Notes: generated by a model not told the origin, from the letters alone. Counted from the first letter of the stretch, positions 8,511 to 24,464 are shown. The stretch: 64,000 nt of DNA from Amorphoplanes digitatis (GCF_014205335.1 NZ_JACHNH010000001.1:7868501-7932500); one strand, 5' to 3'. Numbers and translations: made by a program.

Positions 8511-9286
8511 CAGGACGCGGGAGCGACGAACGGTGCCTCGGAAGCGTCGGTTCCGGCGTCGAGCGACGCCGTGACCAGCGGGACCGGGGTCTCGCCGCCG
8601 GTCGGCGCCGACAGCAGGACCAGTTCCTGGGTGCCGAAGCGCGGGTTCGACGTCACGTCCTCGGCCGCGACGACCTTCTCGACCTCGTTGCGCAGGCCGA
8701 GGCTCTGCTCGAGCGCCTTCTTGTTCTCGGCCGAGAGCTCGGCCTTGAACTGCTCGAACGGCGCCACCTGGCCCGGCGCGGCGGCGTTCAGCGTGTCGTA
8801 GACGGCGCGCAGCTCGGCGTCGGTGAGCTCGGCCGGCGCCACCGCCGGCAGCAGCGCCGAACGCAGCCGGTAGGCGCGCGCGTAGAGCTCGGTGTATGCC
8901 CAGGTCGGCGAGTAGTTGGTGGCCTTCGCGACCTGCTCGACCGTCGGCTCGGCGGCGGGCTGCACTTTGTGCGCCAGGGCGAGCTGCTCGAGGATGTCCA
9001 CGGTGAGCATGTTGCTCAGGACGTCCTGCTGCTGGAAGGGCACCTGCACCGGCGGCACCGGCTCGGCGGACGCGCCGGCCTGCTGCTGCCGCACCTCGTC
9101 GCGCGACGCGGTCAGGTCCTGCTCCGCCTGGTCGTACACCCGCGCGACCTCGTCCGCCATGATCGTGCCGAGGCTGCCGACATAGGCGGCCACGTCGGGC
9201 TCGGCCTGGCAGGCGGACAGGCCGCCCACGACCAGGGCTGCGGCGACGGCGGTGGATGCGAGTCGGCGGGCACGCTGCATGGTCAT
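8510..9286 (-). CDS. SurA N-terminal-like lipoprotein
   Basis: A 258-residue exported lipoprotein. The N terminus is MTMQRARRLAS, then a hydrophobic stretch, then the lipobox LSAC with Cys at about residue 26. The mature protein is helical and charged and resembles the chaperone part of SurA-type proteins (YVGSLGTIMADEVARVYD...). No parvulin prolyl isomerase domain follows. It lies between mfd and mazG, where actinobacteria commonly encode a small lipoprotein. A folding role outside the membrane is inference. Confidence 0.75.
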   Translation of the reverse strand: MTMQRARRLASTAVAAALVVGGLSACQAEPDVAAYVGSLGTIMADEVARVYDQAEQDLTASRDEVRQQQAGASAEPVPPVQVPFQQQDVLSNMLTVDILEQLALAHKVQPAAEPTVEQVAKATNYSPTWAYTELYARAYRLRSALLPAVAPAELTDAELRAVYDTLNAAAPGQVAPFEQFKAELSAENKKALEQSLGLRNEVEKVVAAEDVTSNPRFGTQELVLLSAPTGGETPVPLVTASLDAGTDASEAPFVAPAS

Positions 9287-9337
9287 GACTCTCTCACGTC
9301 CCGTATGCCCGGTACCGCTCGCCCCCGGAAATTCCGG

Positions 9338-12958
<3,621 letters not shown>

Positions 12959-13149
12959 GGAAAAAGACCCCCGGGAAGGCACATCGAAAACCCCCGGCGC
13001 CAGTTGGACGGGGGGTATGCCCCCAAGCTTAGTCCGCCTGCCGGGAACATCGGCACGACGGACCGTTATCGGACCGCATGTCCGACATGGCATCGCACAG
13101 GTAGCGGAAGCTGCCGTTCGCCATGGGGGGAATTGTCTGGGGAGGCAAT

Positions 13150-14940
13150 GTGCGGGTTCTGTTGCTCGTTTCGGCGTTCAACGGTCTGAGTCAGCGGGTC
13201 TGGTGCGCGCTGCGGGAGGCGGGCCACGACGTCGGGGTCCTGTTCGCCACGGGACCGCAGGACATCGTCGACGGCGTACAGGCCGCGCAGCCCGAACTGA
13301 TCATCTGCCCGTACCTGCGTGACCGGGTGCCCACCGCCGTCTGGCAGCACCATCGCACGGTGATCATCCACCCCGGTCCGGTCGGCGACCGCGGACCGTC
13401 GTCGCTGGACTGGGCCATCGCCGACGGCGCACCCGCCTGGGGCGTCACCGCCCTGCAGGCGGTCGAGGAGATGGACGCCGGACCGGTCTGGGCCTCCCGC
13501 ACGTTCCCGATGCCGCTCGCGGCGCCGCGCAAGTCGTCCCTCTACAACGGACCGGTCGCCGACGCGGCCGTCGAGTGCGTCCTCGAGGTGATCGCCAAGG
13601 CCGCCGATCCGGCGTTCCGGCCGACGCCCGCGGCCGAGCTGACCGTCGAGGTGCAGGGCGCCCGGAGCCGCCCCGCGATGCAGCAGGCCGACCGCGCCTT
13701 CGACTGGACGCAGCCCACCGAGCACATCATCCGGCGGATCCGCGCCGCCGACGGCGCACCCGGCGTACGCACGACGCTCGCCGGGCTCGAGGTCTTCGCC
13801 TACGACGCGCACCCGGGGCTGGCCCGGGGCGCCCGCCCGGGTGCGCTGCTCGGCCGGCGGCAGGGCGCCGTGCTGGTCGGCACCGGCGACGGCAGCGTCT
13901 GGCTCGGCCACCTGCACGACGCCGCGCAGTCCCGGAAGATCAAGCTGCCCGCGACCACGCTGCTCGGCAAGCGGCTGCGCGGCGTGGCCGACTCGCCGCT
14001 GCCGCCGGGCACGGAACCCGAGGGGCCGTCGTACCGGCAGGTGCGGTACCGGCGGTCGGGGCCGGTCGGCTGGCTGGCGTTCGACTTCTACAACGGCGCG
14101 ATGTCCACCGGGCACTGCCGCCGGCTGCTTGCCGCGCTCCGGCACGCCGCGGCGCAGGACACCCGGGTGCTGGTGCTGCGCGGTGGCACCGACACGTTCA
14201 GCAACGGGATACACCTCAACGTCATCGACGCCGCCGGTGATCCCGCGGCGGCCGCCTGGGCGAACATAAAAGCGATGAACGAGGTGTGCCGGGAGATCAT
14301 CACCTGCACCCGGCAGGTCGTCATCGCCGCGTACGCGGGCAGCGCCGGCGCCGGCGGCGTGATGCTCGGCCTGGGCGCCGACATCGTCGCGGCGCGGCAG
14401 GGCGTGATCCTGAACCCGTACTACGACATGGGCCTGTACGGCTCCGAGCTGCACACCTTCACGCTGCCCCGGCGGGTCGGGCCGGACACCGCGCAGGCGC
14501 TCATCGACGCGAAGCTTCCGATCAGCGCCGAGCGGGCCGGTGCGCTCGGGCTTGTCGACGAGGTCGGACCCCGGCACCCCGAGGCGTACGGCGAGTGGCT
14601 GACCGCGCTCGCCGTGCGCCAGGCCGACGCCCGGGACGCGCGGCGGCGCCAGGCGGCCAAGGCGAAGCGGCTCGCGGGCGAACGCGTGCCCCTCGACGTG
14701 TACGAGGCCCGCGAACTCGCGGAGATGAGCAGCGACATGTTCGGCGACCGGTCCGGTTTCACCGCCGCCCGGCGGGCGTTCGTCGGCAAGGTCCGGCCGG
14801 CGGACACCCCCGCCCGCCTGCTCCTGACCCAGCACGCGGAGCACTACGCCGCGCGCCCGCGTCAGTTGAGCCGCCCCATCGCCGCCCCGGCGGTCGAGGC
14901 CGAGGTGCACGTGCGCTCGGCCGTGCCGATGTCGGCCTGA
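13150..14940 (+). CDS. hypX: HypX-like hydrogenase maturation protein (formyl transferase-enoyl hydratase fusion)
   Basis: A 596-residue HypX/HoxX-type protein. In characterised homologues it makes the CO ligand of NiFe-hydrogenase from formyl-tetrahydrofolate. The N-terminal formyl-THF domain carries HPGPVGDRGPSSLDWAI (about 74-90). The C-terminal crotonase-type domain carries LRGGTDTFSNGIHLNVI (about 343-359), GSAGAGGVMLGLGADIVAA and NPYYDMGLYGSE (about 422-433), with the Tyr and Glu expected for CO release. I prefer GTG 13150 over ATG 13123, because GGGGAGG is 4 bases upstream and homologues start with VRVLLL-like sequence. No hydrogenase or hyp gene is in the window. Confidence 0.9.
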   Translation: MRVLLLVSAFNGLSQRVWCALREAGHDVGVLFATGPQDIVDGVQAAQPELIICPYLRDRVPTAVWQHHRTVIIHPGPVGDRGPSSLDWAIADGAPAWGVTALQAVEEMDAGPVWASRTFPMPLAAPRKSSLYNGPVADAAVECVLEVIAKAADPAFRPTPAAELTVEVQGARSRPAMQQADRAFDWTQPTEHIIRRIRAADGAPGVRTTLAGLEVFAYDAHPGLARGARPGALLGRRQGAVLVGTGDGSVWLGHLHDAAQSRKIKLPATTLLGKRLRGVADSPLPPGTEPEGPSYRQVRYRRSGPVGWLAFDFYNGAMSTGHCRRLLAALRHAAAQDTRVLVLRGGTDTFSNGIHLNVIDAAGDPAAAAWANIKAMNEVCREIITCTRQVVIAAYAGSAGAGGVMLGLGADIVAARQGVILNPYYDMGLYGSELHTFTLPRRVGPDTAQALIDAKLPISAERAGALGLVDEVGPRHPEAYGEWLTALAVRQADARDARRRQAAKAKRLAGERVPLDVYEARELAEMSSDMFGDRSGFTAARRAFVGKVRPADTPARLLLTQHAEHYAARPRQLSRPIAAPAVEAEVHVRSAVPMSA

Positions 14941-15016
14941 GCACACCAGAGCACGGCGGGCGCCCGCGGGCACTCGCCGAATACACCATGCCCGGGTCCG
15001 AGGTGAGAGGACGCCG

Positions 15017-16828
15017 ATGAGCGGCGAAGGAATGGCCGCGGCCAGAGCTGCGGTCGACCCCGCGCTCGCGCGCGCCCTGAACACACCGACCGTGCTGCTG
15101 CCCGGCCGGTACCAGTACAGCAGCTACAGCGTCCTGGCCGGGCCGGCCGAGGTTCCCGGCGACGGACCGCAGCGGGTCAGGATGCGGCCGCTGGCCCGGC
15201 GGCGGCCGATCGCGACCGTGCTGATCACGCTCTTCGCGTTCGCGTTCGAGAGCACGTTCTTCGCCTGGCTGCTCTCCTCGATCGAGGTGCCGGACCCGCG
15301 GCTGCACACCTGGCTGTACGCCGCCACCGTCGTCATGATCGTGGCGACCGCGCTGATCGAGCTGTTCCGGCTGGTCAACGTGGTGACGCTGTGCCTGGCC
15401 ACGCTCTGGGCCCGCGACCCCGTGCCGATGGTCCCGGACCGTGCCCTGCGGGTGGCGTTCCTGACCACGATCGTGCCCGGCAAGGAACCCGTCGACATGG
15501 TCGAACGCACCCTGCGCGCCGCCCGGGCCATCCGCCACGCCGGCCGCTACGACGTCTGGCTGCTCGACGAAGGCGACGACGACCAGGTACGCCAGATGTG
15601 CCGAAACATCGGCGTCCAGCACTTCAGCCGCAAGGGCCGGCCCGAGTACAACACCCCCACCGGCGCCTTCAAAGCCAAGACCAAACACGGCAACTACAAC
15701 TCCTGGGTCGACGCCAACGGCGACCAGTACGACGTCTTCGTCTCCGTCGACCCCGACCACGTACCACTACCCAACTTCTGCGAACGACTCCTCGGCTACT
15801 TCCGCGACCCCGACGTCGCCTTCGTCGTCGGCCCACAGATCTACGGCAACTACGACAACGTCGTGACCCGCTGGGCCGAATCACAGCAATACCTCTTCCA
15901 CTCCCTGCTCCAGCGCGCCGGCAACCGCCTCGGCGTCTCCATGCTGGTCGGCACCAACAACGCCGTACGCATCTCCGCACTGCGCGGCATCGGCGGCCTA
16001 CAGGACTCCATCACCGAGGACATGGCCACCAGCCTGGTCGTGCACAGTGGACGCAATCCGGACACCGGCGCGCGCTGGCGCTCGGTGTACACCCCGGACG
16101 TGCTCGCCGTCGGCGAGGGACCGTCGTCGTGGACCGACTACTTCACCCAGCAGCACCGCTGGTCGCGCGGCACCGACGAGGTCATCGTCACGGGGTTCGT
16201 GAAGTTCATGTGGCGGCTCGGCTTCCGGCGCGGGCTGCACTACGCGCTGCTGACGTCGTACTACCCGCTGACCGCGCTGGCCTGGCTGCTCGGCGCCGCC
16301 AACGCCGTCTGCTATCTGGTGCTGGGCGCCAAGGGCGTTCAGGTGCCGATGCACGTCTGGCTGATGCTCTATGTGGACGCCGCGCTGTTCCAGGTCGGCC
16401 TCTACGTCTGGAACCGCCGCCACAACACCAGCCCGCACGAGGACGCCGGCTCGTCCGGGCTCGCCGGCATGCTCATGTCAACGCTGTCCACGCCGGTATA
16501 CGTGTCGTCGTTCCTCGGCGCGCTGCTGCGCCGCAACGCCGGCTTCGTGGTGACGCCCAAGGGCGACTCGGCCAGCCCGGACCGGCTGCTGACGTTCGCG
16601 CCGGGGCTGCGCTGGGCCGCGTTCTACGTCGTGCTGCTGATCTCGGCGCCGATCGGCGCGCACGTGCACGGCGCGATGTGGGCCTGGCCGGCCATCAACC
16701 TCGTGATCTGCCTGATGCCGCCCGCGATCTGGGTCGGCCAGGAACACCAGCGCCGCCGGGCCGTCACACCGCCCGAGAGCGCACCGCCCGAGAAGCCCGC
16801 CGAGGAACCCGTGGAGTCGTACGCATGA
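15017..16828 (+). CDS. cslA: Cellulose synthase-like glycosyltransferase (CslA type)
   Basis: A 603-residue membrane GT2 enzyme that polymerises and exports a beta-glycan. Membrane segments lie at about 64-90 and 100-130 and several after residue 395. The processive synthase signature is complete: D184 in LLDEGDDD, the DPDH pair at 245-248, TED at 333-335 and QQHRW at 378-382. It has no PilZ domain. Its stop overlaps glxA by 4 bases. In Streptomyces the homologous cslA-glxA pair makes a glycan at hyphal tips, and the same role is inferred here. Bases about 15480-16030 use a different codon set from the flanks (see findings). Confidence 0.93.
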   Translation: MSGEGMAAARAAVDPALARALNTPTVLLPGRYQYSSYSVLAGPAEVPGDGPQRVRMRPLARRRPIATVLITLFAFAFESTFFAWLLSSIEVPDPRLHTWLYAATVVMIVATALIELFRLVNVVTLCLATLWARDPVPMVPDRALRVAFLTTIVPGKEPVDMVERTLRAARAIRHAGRYDVWLLDEGDDDQVRQMCRNIGVQHFSRKGRPEYNTPTGAFKAKTKHGNYNSWVDANGDQYDVFVSVDPDHVPLPNFCERLLGYFRDPDVAFVVGPQIYGNYDNVVTRWAESQQYLFHSLLQRAGNRLGVSMLVGTNNAVRISALRGIGGLQDSITEDMATSLVVHSGRNPDTGARWRSVYTPDVLAVGEGPSSWTDYFTQQHRWSRGTDEVIVTGFVKFMWRLGFRRGLHYALLTSYYPLTALAWLLGAANAVCYLVLGAKGVQVPMHVWLMLYVDAALFQVGLYVWNRRHNTSPHEDAGSSGLAGMLMSTLSTPVYVSSFLGALLRRNAGFVVTPKGDSASPDRLLTFAPGLRWAAFYVVLLISAPIGAHVHGAMWAWPAINLVICLMPPAIWVGQEHQRRRAVTPPESAPPEKPAEEPVESYA

Positions 16829-18774
16829 AGCCCCGCCCCCGCCCGTCGACGGCCCGCCGCCTGCTGAGCGGAGCGATCGGCCTCGTCGTCCTGGGCCTGC
16901 TCGTCTTCGTCAACCAGCCGATGGTGGCGTTCGGCTCGGACGCCCTGCACGACTTCAACATCAACCGGCTGGCCTACAAGCAGCAGTACGGGCACTGGGC
17001 CCGGCTGCCGGTGCCGCACACCTTCCGGGTCAACGCGATCCACGCGGCGCTGCTGCACACCGGCAAGGTGCTGATCATCGCCGGCAGCGGGAACAACCGC
17101 GAGAACTTCGAGGCCGGCACGTTCCGGTCGATCCTGTACGACCCCGCCCGGAACTCGTTCGCCGAGGTGCCGACGCCGACCGACGTGTTCTGCGCCGGGC
17201 ACACGTTCCTGCCCGACGGCAGGCTGCTGATCGCGGGCGGGACGAAGTCGTACGAGGTCCTGGAGAAGGACATCACGCACGCCGCCGGGGTCATGAAGAT
17301 CAAGAATGAGTCGCCGGCGGGCGGCCCGCGGGTCTTCCCGAAGGGCACCCGGCTGACCGCCAAGGACGGCCGGGCCTACCTCACCCGCGACGACGTCACC
17401 GTGCCGGCGGCGATCGCGATGAAGCACGGCGACCAGGTGATGACGCACGCCGGCGCGGCCGAGGTCTGGGTCGACGCCGAGGCCGCGGGCGACGCCTCGA
17501 TCGTCGACCACCCGGCGCAGTACACGCTCGCGGGCTTGACCGGCCTGGACCAGCGCAACATCTACGGCCTCTCCGACAAGATCACCCGGGAGAAGCAGGA
17601 GTACGGCGGCGACCGGACGTCGTACGAGTTCGACCCGCAGACCGAGCGCTACGTGCGCACCGGCGACATGGTCCGCAGCCGCTGGTACCCGACGCTTGCC
17701 GAGATGCCGAACGGCGACGTGCTGGCCGTGTCCGGGCTGGACGAGTTCGGCCGGATCCTGCCGGGCGACAACGAGAGCTACGTACGGGCGCAGAAGCGCT
17801 GGGTGGCCGCGCCGAAGCTCAAGCGCGTCTTCCCCACCTACCCCGGCCTGCACCTGATGCAGGACGGCCGGCTCTTCTTCTCCGGCTCGAACTCCGGCTA
17901 CGGCTCGGACACCGAGGGCCGCACCCCCGGGCTGTGGGACCTGACGAACAATAAGTTCCAGGTCGTACCCGGCCTGCCCGACCCACGGATGACCGAGACC
18001 AGCTCCTCGGTACTGCTGCCGCCCGCGCAGGACCAGAAGGTGATGATCTTCGGCGGCGGCGAGGTCGGCGAATCACCGGTCTCCACCCGGCGCACCGCGA
18101 TCGCCGACCTGGACGAACCGAAGCCGGCCTACCGGCCCGGCCCCGACCTGCCGCAGCCCGCCCGCTACCTGAGCACCGTGCTGCTGCCCGACGACACCGT
18201 GCTGACCACCGGCGGCTCCTCCGGCTACCGCGGCGGCGAATACCGCGGCCAGACCCGCAGCGACCTGTACAACGCGCAGATCTACCGGCCCGACCGGGAC
18301 CGGTTCGAGACGGCCGCCGAGTCGACCGTCGGGCGCAACTACCACTCCGAGGCGCTGCTGCTGCCCGACGGCCGGGTCATCACGCTGGGCAGCGACCCGC
18401 TCTACGACCGGGCCGGCAAGGACCCCGGCACGTTCGAGCAGCGCATCGAGGTCTACTCGCCGCCGTACCTGTTCAAGGGCCCACGGCCGGGCGTCGGCGC
18501 CGGGCCGGACACCCTGGAGCGCGGCGCGAAGGCCGGCTTCGCCACCGCCGACGCCGGGCGCATCCGCGCCGCCCGGCTGCTGCGGCCCGGCGCGGTCACC
18601 CACGTCACCGACGTCGACCAGCGCTCGGTCGCCCTCGACCTGGCGCGCACCGCCGACGGGGTCACCGTGACCGTCCCGCAGGACAAGGGCCTCGTCCCCG
18701 CGGGCTGGTACATGCTCTTCCTGATCGACGACAAGGGCGTGCCGTCGACCGGGCGCTGGGTGCGGGTGCGTTGA
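16825..18774 (+). CDS. glxA: GlxA-type copper radical oxidase
   Basis: A 649-residue galactose-oxidase-like enzyme with a DUF1929 C-terminal domain. It is anchored by one N-terminal membrane segment (about 13-30) and faces outward. Kelch-like beta-propeller repeats are visible. Candidate copper and cofactor residues by motif match to galactose oxidase are C123 (FCAGHT), Y288 (SRWYPT), Y506-H507 (GRNYHSEALLLPDG) and H593 (VTHVTD), so the Cys-Tyr radical site looks intact. ATG 16825 overlaps the cslA stop (ATGA). The Streptomyces homologue oxidises the glycan made by CslA and is needed for its deposition. That function is inferred here from synteny and motifs. Confidence 0.92.
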   Translation: MKPRPRPSTARRLLSGAIGLVVLGLLVFVNQPMVAFGSDALHDFNINRLAYKQQYGHWARLPVPHTFRVNAIHAALLHTGKVLIIAGSGNNRENFEAGTFRSILYDPARNSFAEVPTPTDVFCAGHTFLPDGRLLIAGGTKSYEVLEKDITHAAGVMKIKNESPAGGPRVFPKGTRLTAKDGRAYLTRDDVTVPAAIAMKHGDQVMTHAGAAEVWVDAEAAGDASIVDHPAQYTLAGLTGLDQRNIYGLSDKITREKQEYGGDRTSYEFDPQTERYVRTGDMVRSRWYPTLAEMPNGDVLAVSGLDEFGRILPGDNESYVRAQKRWVAAPKLKRVFPTYPGLHLMQDGRLFFSGSNSGYGSDTEGRTPGLWDLTNNKFQVVPGLPDPRMTETSSSVLLPPAQDQKVMIFGGGEVGESPVSTRRTAIADLDEPKPAYRPGPDLPQPARYLSTVLLPDDTVLTTGGSSGYRGGEYRGQTRSDLYNAQIYRPDRDRFETAAESTVGRNYHSEALLLPDGRVITLGSDPLYDRAGKDPGTFEQRIEVYSPPYLFKGPRPGVGAGPDTLERGAKAGFATADAGRIRAARLLRPGAVTHVTDVDQRSVALDLARTADGVTVTVPQDKGLVPAGWYMLFLIDDKGVPSTGRWVRVR

Positions 18775-19853
18775 TGGCGAACCTCCGCTCGATGCGCCCG
18801 CACTGGCCGATACTGGCCGCCGGGCTGTCCCTGGCGCTCGTCCTCGCCGCCATCGTGACCCTCTCGACGCGCGGCGCGGACTCGCCGGTGGTGGCCGGTC
18901 CCTCGGCGTCCACCGAGCGGCGGGAGCCCGTCACCCCGGAAGCGTCGGGCGGCGGGCGGCTCTCGGACCGCCGGCTCTACGTCGATCCGAACGGTTCGGC
19001 CGCGCGACAGGCGGTGGAGTGGGAAAGCGCCGGGCGTACCGCCGAGGCCCGGATCATCCGGCGCATCGCCGACCGGCCGACCGCGACGTGGTTCGCCGAC
19101 GCAGCACCCGGCTACTCACAGCGGGCACAGAGCCTGGTCACGGCCGCGGCCGCGGCGGGCCAACTGCCGGTGCTCACCCTTTACAACATCCCCGGCCGCG
19201 ACTGCGCCGGCCACTCGGCGGGCGGCGCGGCCGACGCCGCGGACTACCGGACCTGGGTACGGACGCTGGCGGGCTCCCTGAGCGGGCACCCGGCGCTGAT
19301 CGTGCTGGAGCCCGACGCGATCCCGCAGGCGGTGCAGGGCTGCCTGAGCGAGGACGACGCCGAACAGCGCTACGCGCTGCTGGCCGAGGCTGTCGAGGCG
19401 CTGCGGGCGGCGCCGGGCGTGCTGGTCTACCTCGACGCGGGCAACCCGACCTGGATCACCCAGCCGGCCCGGCTGGTCGCCGCCCTGCGCAAGTCCGGCC
19501 TCGACCGGGCGTACGGGTTCTCGCTGAACGTGGCCAACTTCGAGACGACCGCGGACAACATCACGTACGGCAGCCGGCTGTCCACATTGCTCCGCGGCGC
19601 GCACTTCGTGGTCGACACCAGCCGCAACGGCAACGGGCCCGCGCAGAAGGGCGCGGGCGACCGGCACTGGTGCAACCCGCCGGGGCGGGCACTCGGCGAG
19701 GAGCCTACGACCCGGACCGGGGTGCCGCTCGCCGACGCGTTCCTGTGGGTCAAGCGGCCGGGCGAGTCCGACGGCGCCTGCGGCAGCGGCGCGCCGCCGG
19801 CCGGGCAGTGGTGGTCCCGGTACGCCCTCGATCTGGCCCGTCCCCGGTCCTGA
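18774..19853 (+). CDS. cslZ: GH6 endoglucanase of the csl operon (CslZ type)
   Basis: A 359-residue family 6 glycoside hydrolase with an N-terminal signal anchor (about 11-30). Both GH6 signatures are present: TLYNIPGRDC (about 136-144, with the catalytic Asp at 143) and IVLEPDAIP (about 176-184). It lacks a carbohydrate-binding module. The ATG overlaps the glxA stop by one base (TGATG), completing a three-gene coupled operon. In other actinomycetes the GH6 partner trims or releases the CslA product, as in many bacterial cellulose operons. Confidence 0.92.
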   Translation: MANLRSMRPHWPILAAGLSLALVLAAIVTLSTRGADSPVVAGPSASTERREPVTPEASGGGRLSDRRLYVDPNGSAARQAVEWESAGRTAEARIIRRIADRPTATWFADAAPGYSQRAQSLVTAAAAAGQLPVLTLYNIPGRDCAGHSAGGAADAADYRTWVRTLAGSLSGHPALIVLEPDAIPQAVQGCLSEDDAEQRYALLAEAVEALRAAPGVLVYLDAGNPTWITQPARLVAALRKSGLDRAYGFSLNVANFETTADNITYGSRLSTLLRGAHFVVDTSRNGNGPAQKGAGDRHWCNPPGRALGEEPTTRTGVPLADAFLWVKRPGESDGACGSGAPPAGQWWSRYALDLARPRS

Positions 19854-19856
19854 CCG

Positions 19857-19886
19857 GGCCGGTCGCGGCTCGCGCCGCGACCGGCC
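19857..19886. terminator. Hairpin terminator between cslZ and lysyl oxidase
   Basis: A perfect 13-bp stem (19857-19869 with 19874-19886) and a TCGC loop lie between the convergent cslZ and lysyl oxidase genes. It can serve both strands. There is no long U-tract, as is usual in high-GC actinobacteria. Confidence 0.75.
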
Positions 19887-19895
19887 GGTGCCGCG

Positions 19896-21491
19896 TCAGC
19901 CCTCGATGCCGTTGACCGGGGGCACCTCGAGGGTGCGCTCGGTCGGCGTGCCGCCCAGGACGATCTTCCGGAGCGACGTGTTGTTCGTCGTGCTCACCTC
20001 GCTGAGGCGGTTGACCGGGTTGGCCTTGACCTCGATGTAGTAGGTGCCGTTCGGCAGGTCCGTGATCTCGAAGGACTGGCCAGGTCGCTGCTGCGAGTAG
20101 GTGTCGCCGTTACCGATGTCGAGCACCTCGCGCACCGCGACGGCCGTGTTCTGGCCGCACGAGCTGGAGAGGTCGGTGTTCTCCGGGCGCCACTTGGCGT
20201 TCGGGACCGTGTAGTCGACCGCGTCGGTGTTCACCAGGCAGAACGCCTCCTTGCCGCTGCGCACCGCCTGCTTCTTGTCGCTGGAGAGCAGGTTGTACTG
20301 GGCGAAGTCGGTGAAGTGCCAGTGCCGGTGCCCCTCGCGGGCGTCCCACTCCATGGTGCCGGCGGCGACCGAGCCGACCTCCTTGCCCTTGGCGTCGAAG
20401 AAGTACTGGTACGCGTCCATCAGCTCGGTGCCGGTCTGCCGGAAGCCGTCGACAAGCAGCGGCGACGTGCCACCGTTCCAGACCGTCGCGCCGAAGTTGA
20501 CGTACGACTTACCGTCCTCCTCCTGCGACAGCGAGATGCCCCAGGCGGGCAGCGAGCGCAGGTCGGGCCGCGGGCCCTTGGGGATGCTGGCGGCCTTGAC
20601 GGCCTTCGGCTTCTTCGCCGGCGGCCGGAACTCCGGCTTGTACGCGGAGATCTGCCGGGACTCGTCGCCCTGGCCGGCGTGCTCGCTGTGCTCGGCGACG
20701 GCGGCCGCCTGGTTCGGGTCGTCGCCCGCCCGCGCGGCCTTGGCCTTCGCCTTGAACGACTCGGGTGCCTTGGCCGACCGCGCGCCCTGGCCCTCGTCGA
20801 TCGTCTCGACCTTGACGTTGACGGTCTGCGTCGCGGAGTCCGCGGCGATCTTGAAGTAGTCCCGGTACGCCTTGCCGAGCGTGACCGTCGCCGTGTAGTC
20901 GCCGTCCGGCATCTGCACGTCGCCGGTGCGGGGCAGGCTGGAGGTCGGCGCGTTCCAGCCGGCCTGGATGCCCCAGACCGAGCCGAGCGTGAACGGGTTG
21001 TCCCCGGAGCAGCCCTGCGGGTACGGCGTCTCGGCGGGCGCGTCCCGCCGGGTCCGCGCCGACTCGTACGAGTTCGGGCAGAAGTCGGTCGTGTAGCTCG
21101 CGACCTCGGCGCCGGCCGCGTTCTTGATGGTGACCGCGGTGAAGTCCTTCAGGCCGCCCCAGCCGGTGACCATCCCGGCGGGCAGCGCCACGTTCTTCTT
21201 CTTGCCGTTCTTCACGACGACCTGCTCGGCGACGATCGGATCGGCGTAGGACTTGCGGGCCGCACGGATCTCGAACGGGTCCTTACCCGCGATCACGTGC
21301 ACGCCCAGATCGAAGTTGAGGTAGCTCTCGTCTCCCCACACGTAGCGCTCGGCCACCACGCTGGCGGCGGCGCGGGTGAAGGACAGCGGCGGCGGATCGG
21401 TGGCCGCGTTCGCGACCCCCATGCCGGCGGCGGTCAGGCCGACGGCGGTGACCACCGCTCCGGCCACCAGAACTCGGGTCCTACTTGTCAT
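19896..21491 (-). CDS. Secreted lysyl oxidase family copper amine oxidase
   Basis: A 531-residue exported protein with a signal peptide (about 1-30, ending ANAA). The C-terminal third is a lysyl oxidase domain. It has the copper triad GHRHWHF (H388, H390, H392), RSGKEAFCL with K414, and NGDTYSQ with Y465. These match the Lys and Tyr that form lysyl tyrosylquinone in animal LOX, so the enzyme looks active. The N-terminal 220 residues are beta-rich, joined by a Lys/Ala/Asp-rich linker (about 235-305). ATG 21491 follows GGGGAGGAAAAGC. Family enzymes oxidise peptidyl lysine to aldehydes and crosslink proteins. The bacterial substrate is unknown. Confidence 0.9.
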   Translation of the reverse strand: MTSRTRVLVAGAVVTAVGLTAAGMGVANAATDPPPLSFTRAAASVVAERYVWGDESYLNFDLGVHVIAGKDPFEIRAARKSYADPIVAEQVVVKNGKKKNVALPAGMVTGWGGLKDFTAVTIKNAAGAEVASYTTDFCPNSYESARTRRDAPAETPYPQGCSGDNPFTLGSVWGIQAGWNAPTSSLPRTGDVQMPDGDYTATVTLGKAYRDYFKIAADSATQTVNVKVETIDEGQGARSAKAPESFKAKAKAARAGDDPNQAAAVAEHSEHAGQGDESRQISAYKPEFRPPAKKPKAVKAASIPKGPRPDLRSLPAWGISLSQEEDGKSYVNFGATVWNGGTSPLLVDGFRQTGTELMDAYQYFFDAKGKEVGSVAAGTMEWDAREGHRHWHFTDFAQYNLLSSDKKQAVRSGKEAFCLVNTDAVDYTVPNAKWRPENTDLSSSCGQNTAVAVREVLDIGNGDTYSQQRPGQSFEITDLPNGTYYIEVKANPVNRLSEVSTTNNTSLRKIVLGGTPTERTLEVPPVNGIEG

Positions 21492-21663
21492 GCTTTTCCT
21501 CCCCGAAACCTTTGTGTCGCACAGGTAATCCCGAAAGGCGTGAAGCGGACGTAAGGACGTATGAGACTTACCTCAAATCACGCAGGCTGGGCGGCCCACC
21601 GATACGATCGGCAGAGTCGGGACAGCGCCGTCCTTCCGCACGCGATGCAAAAGGAGCGCTCCG

Positions 21664-24450
<2,787 letters not shown>

Positions 24451-24464
24451 TCCGGCCTGAACGG

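Noticed and set aside
15391..16824. Open frame extending glxA far upstream through cslA.
   Set aside because: The sequence before ATG 16825 is Arg/Pro-rich shadow of cslA. The glxA family start and an ATGA overlap fix the start at 16825.
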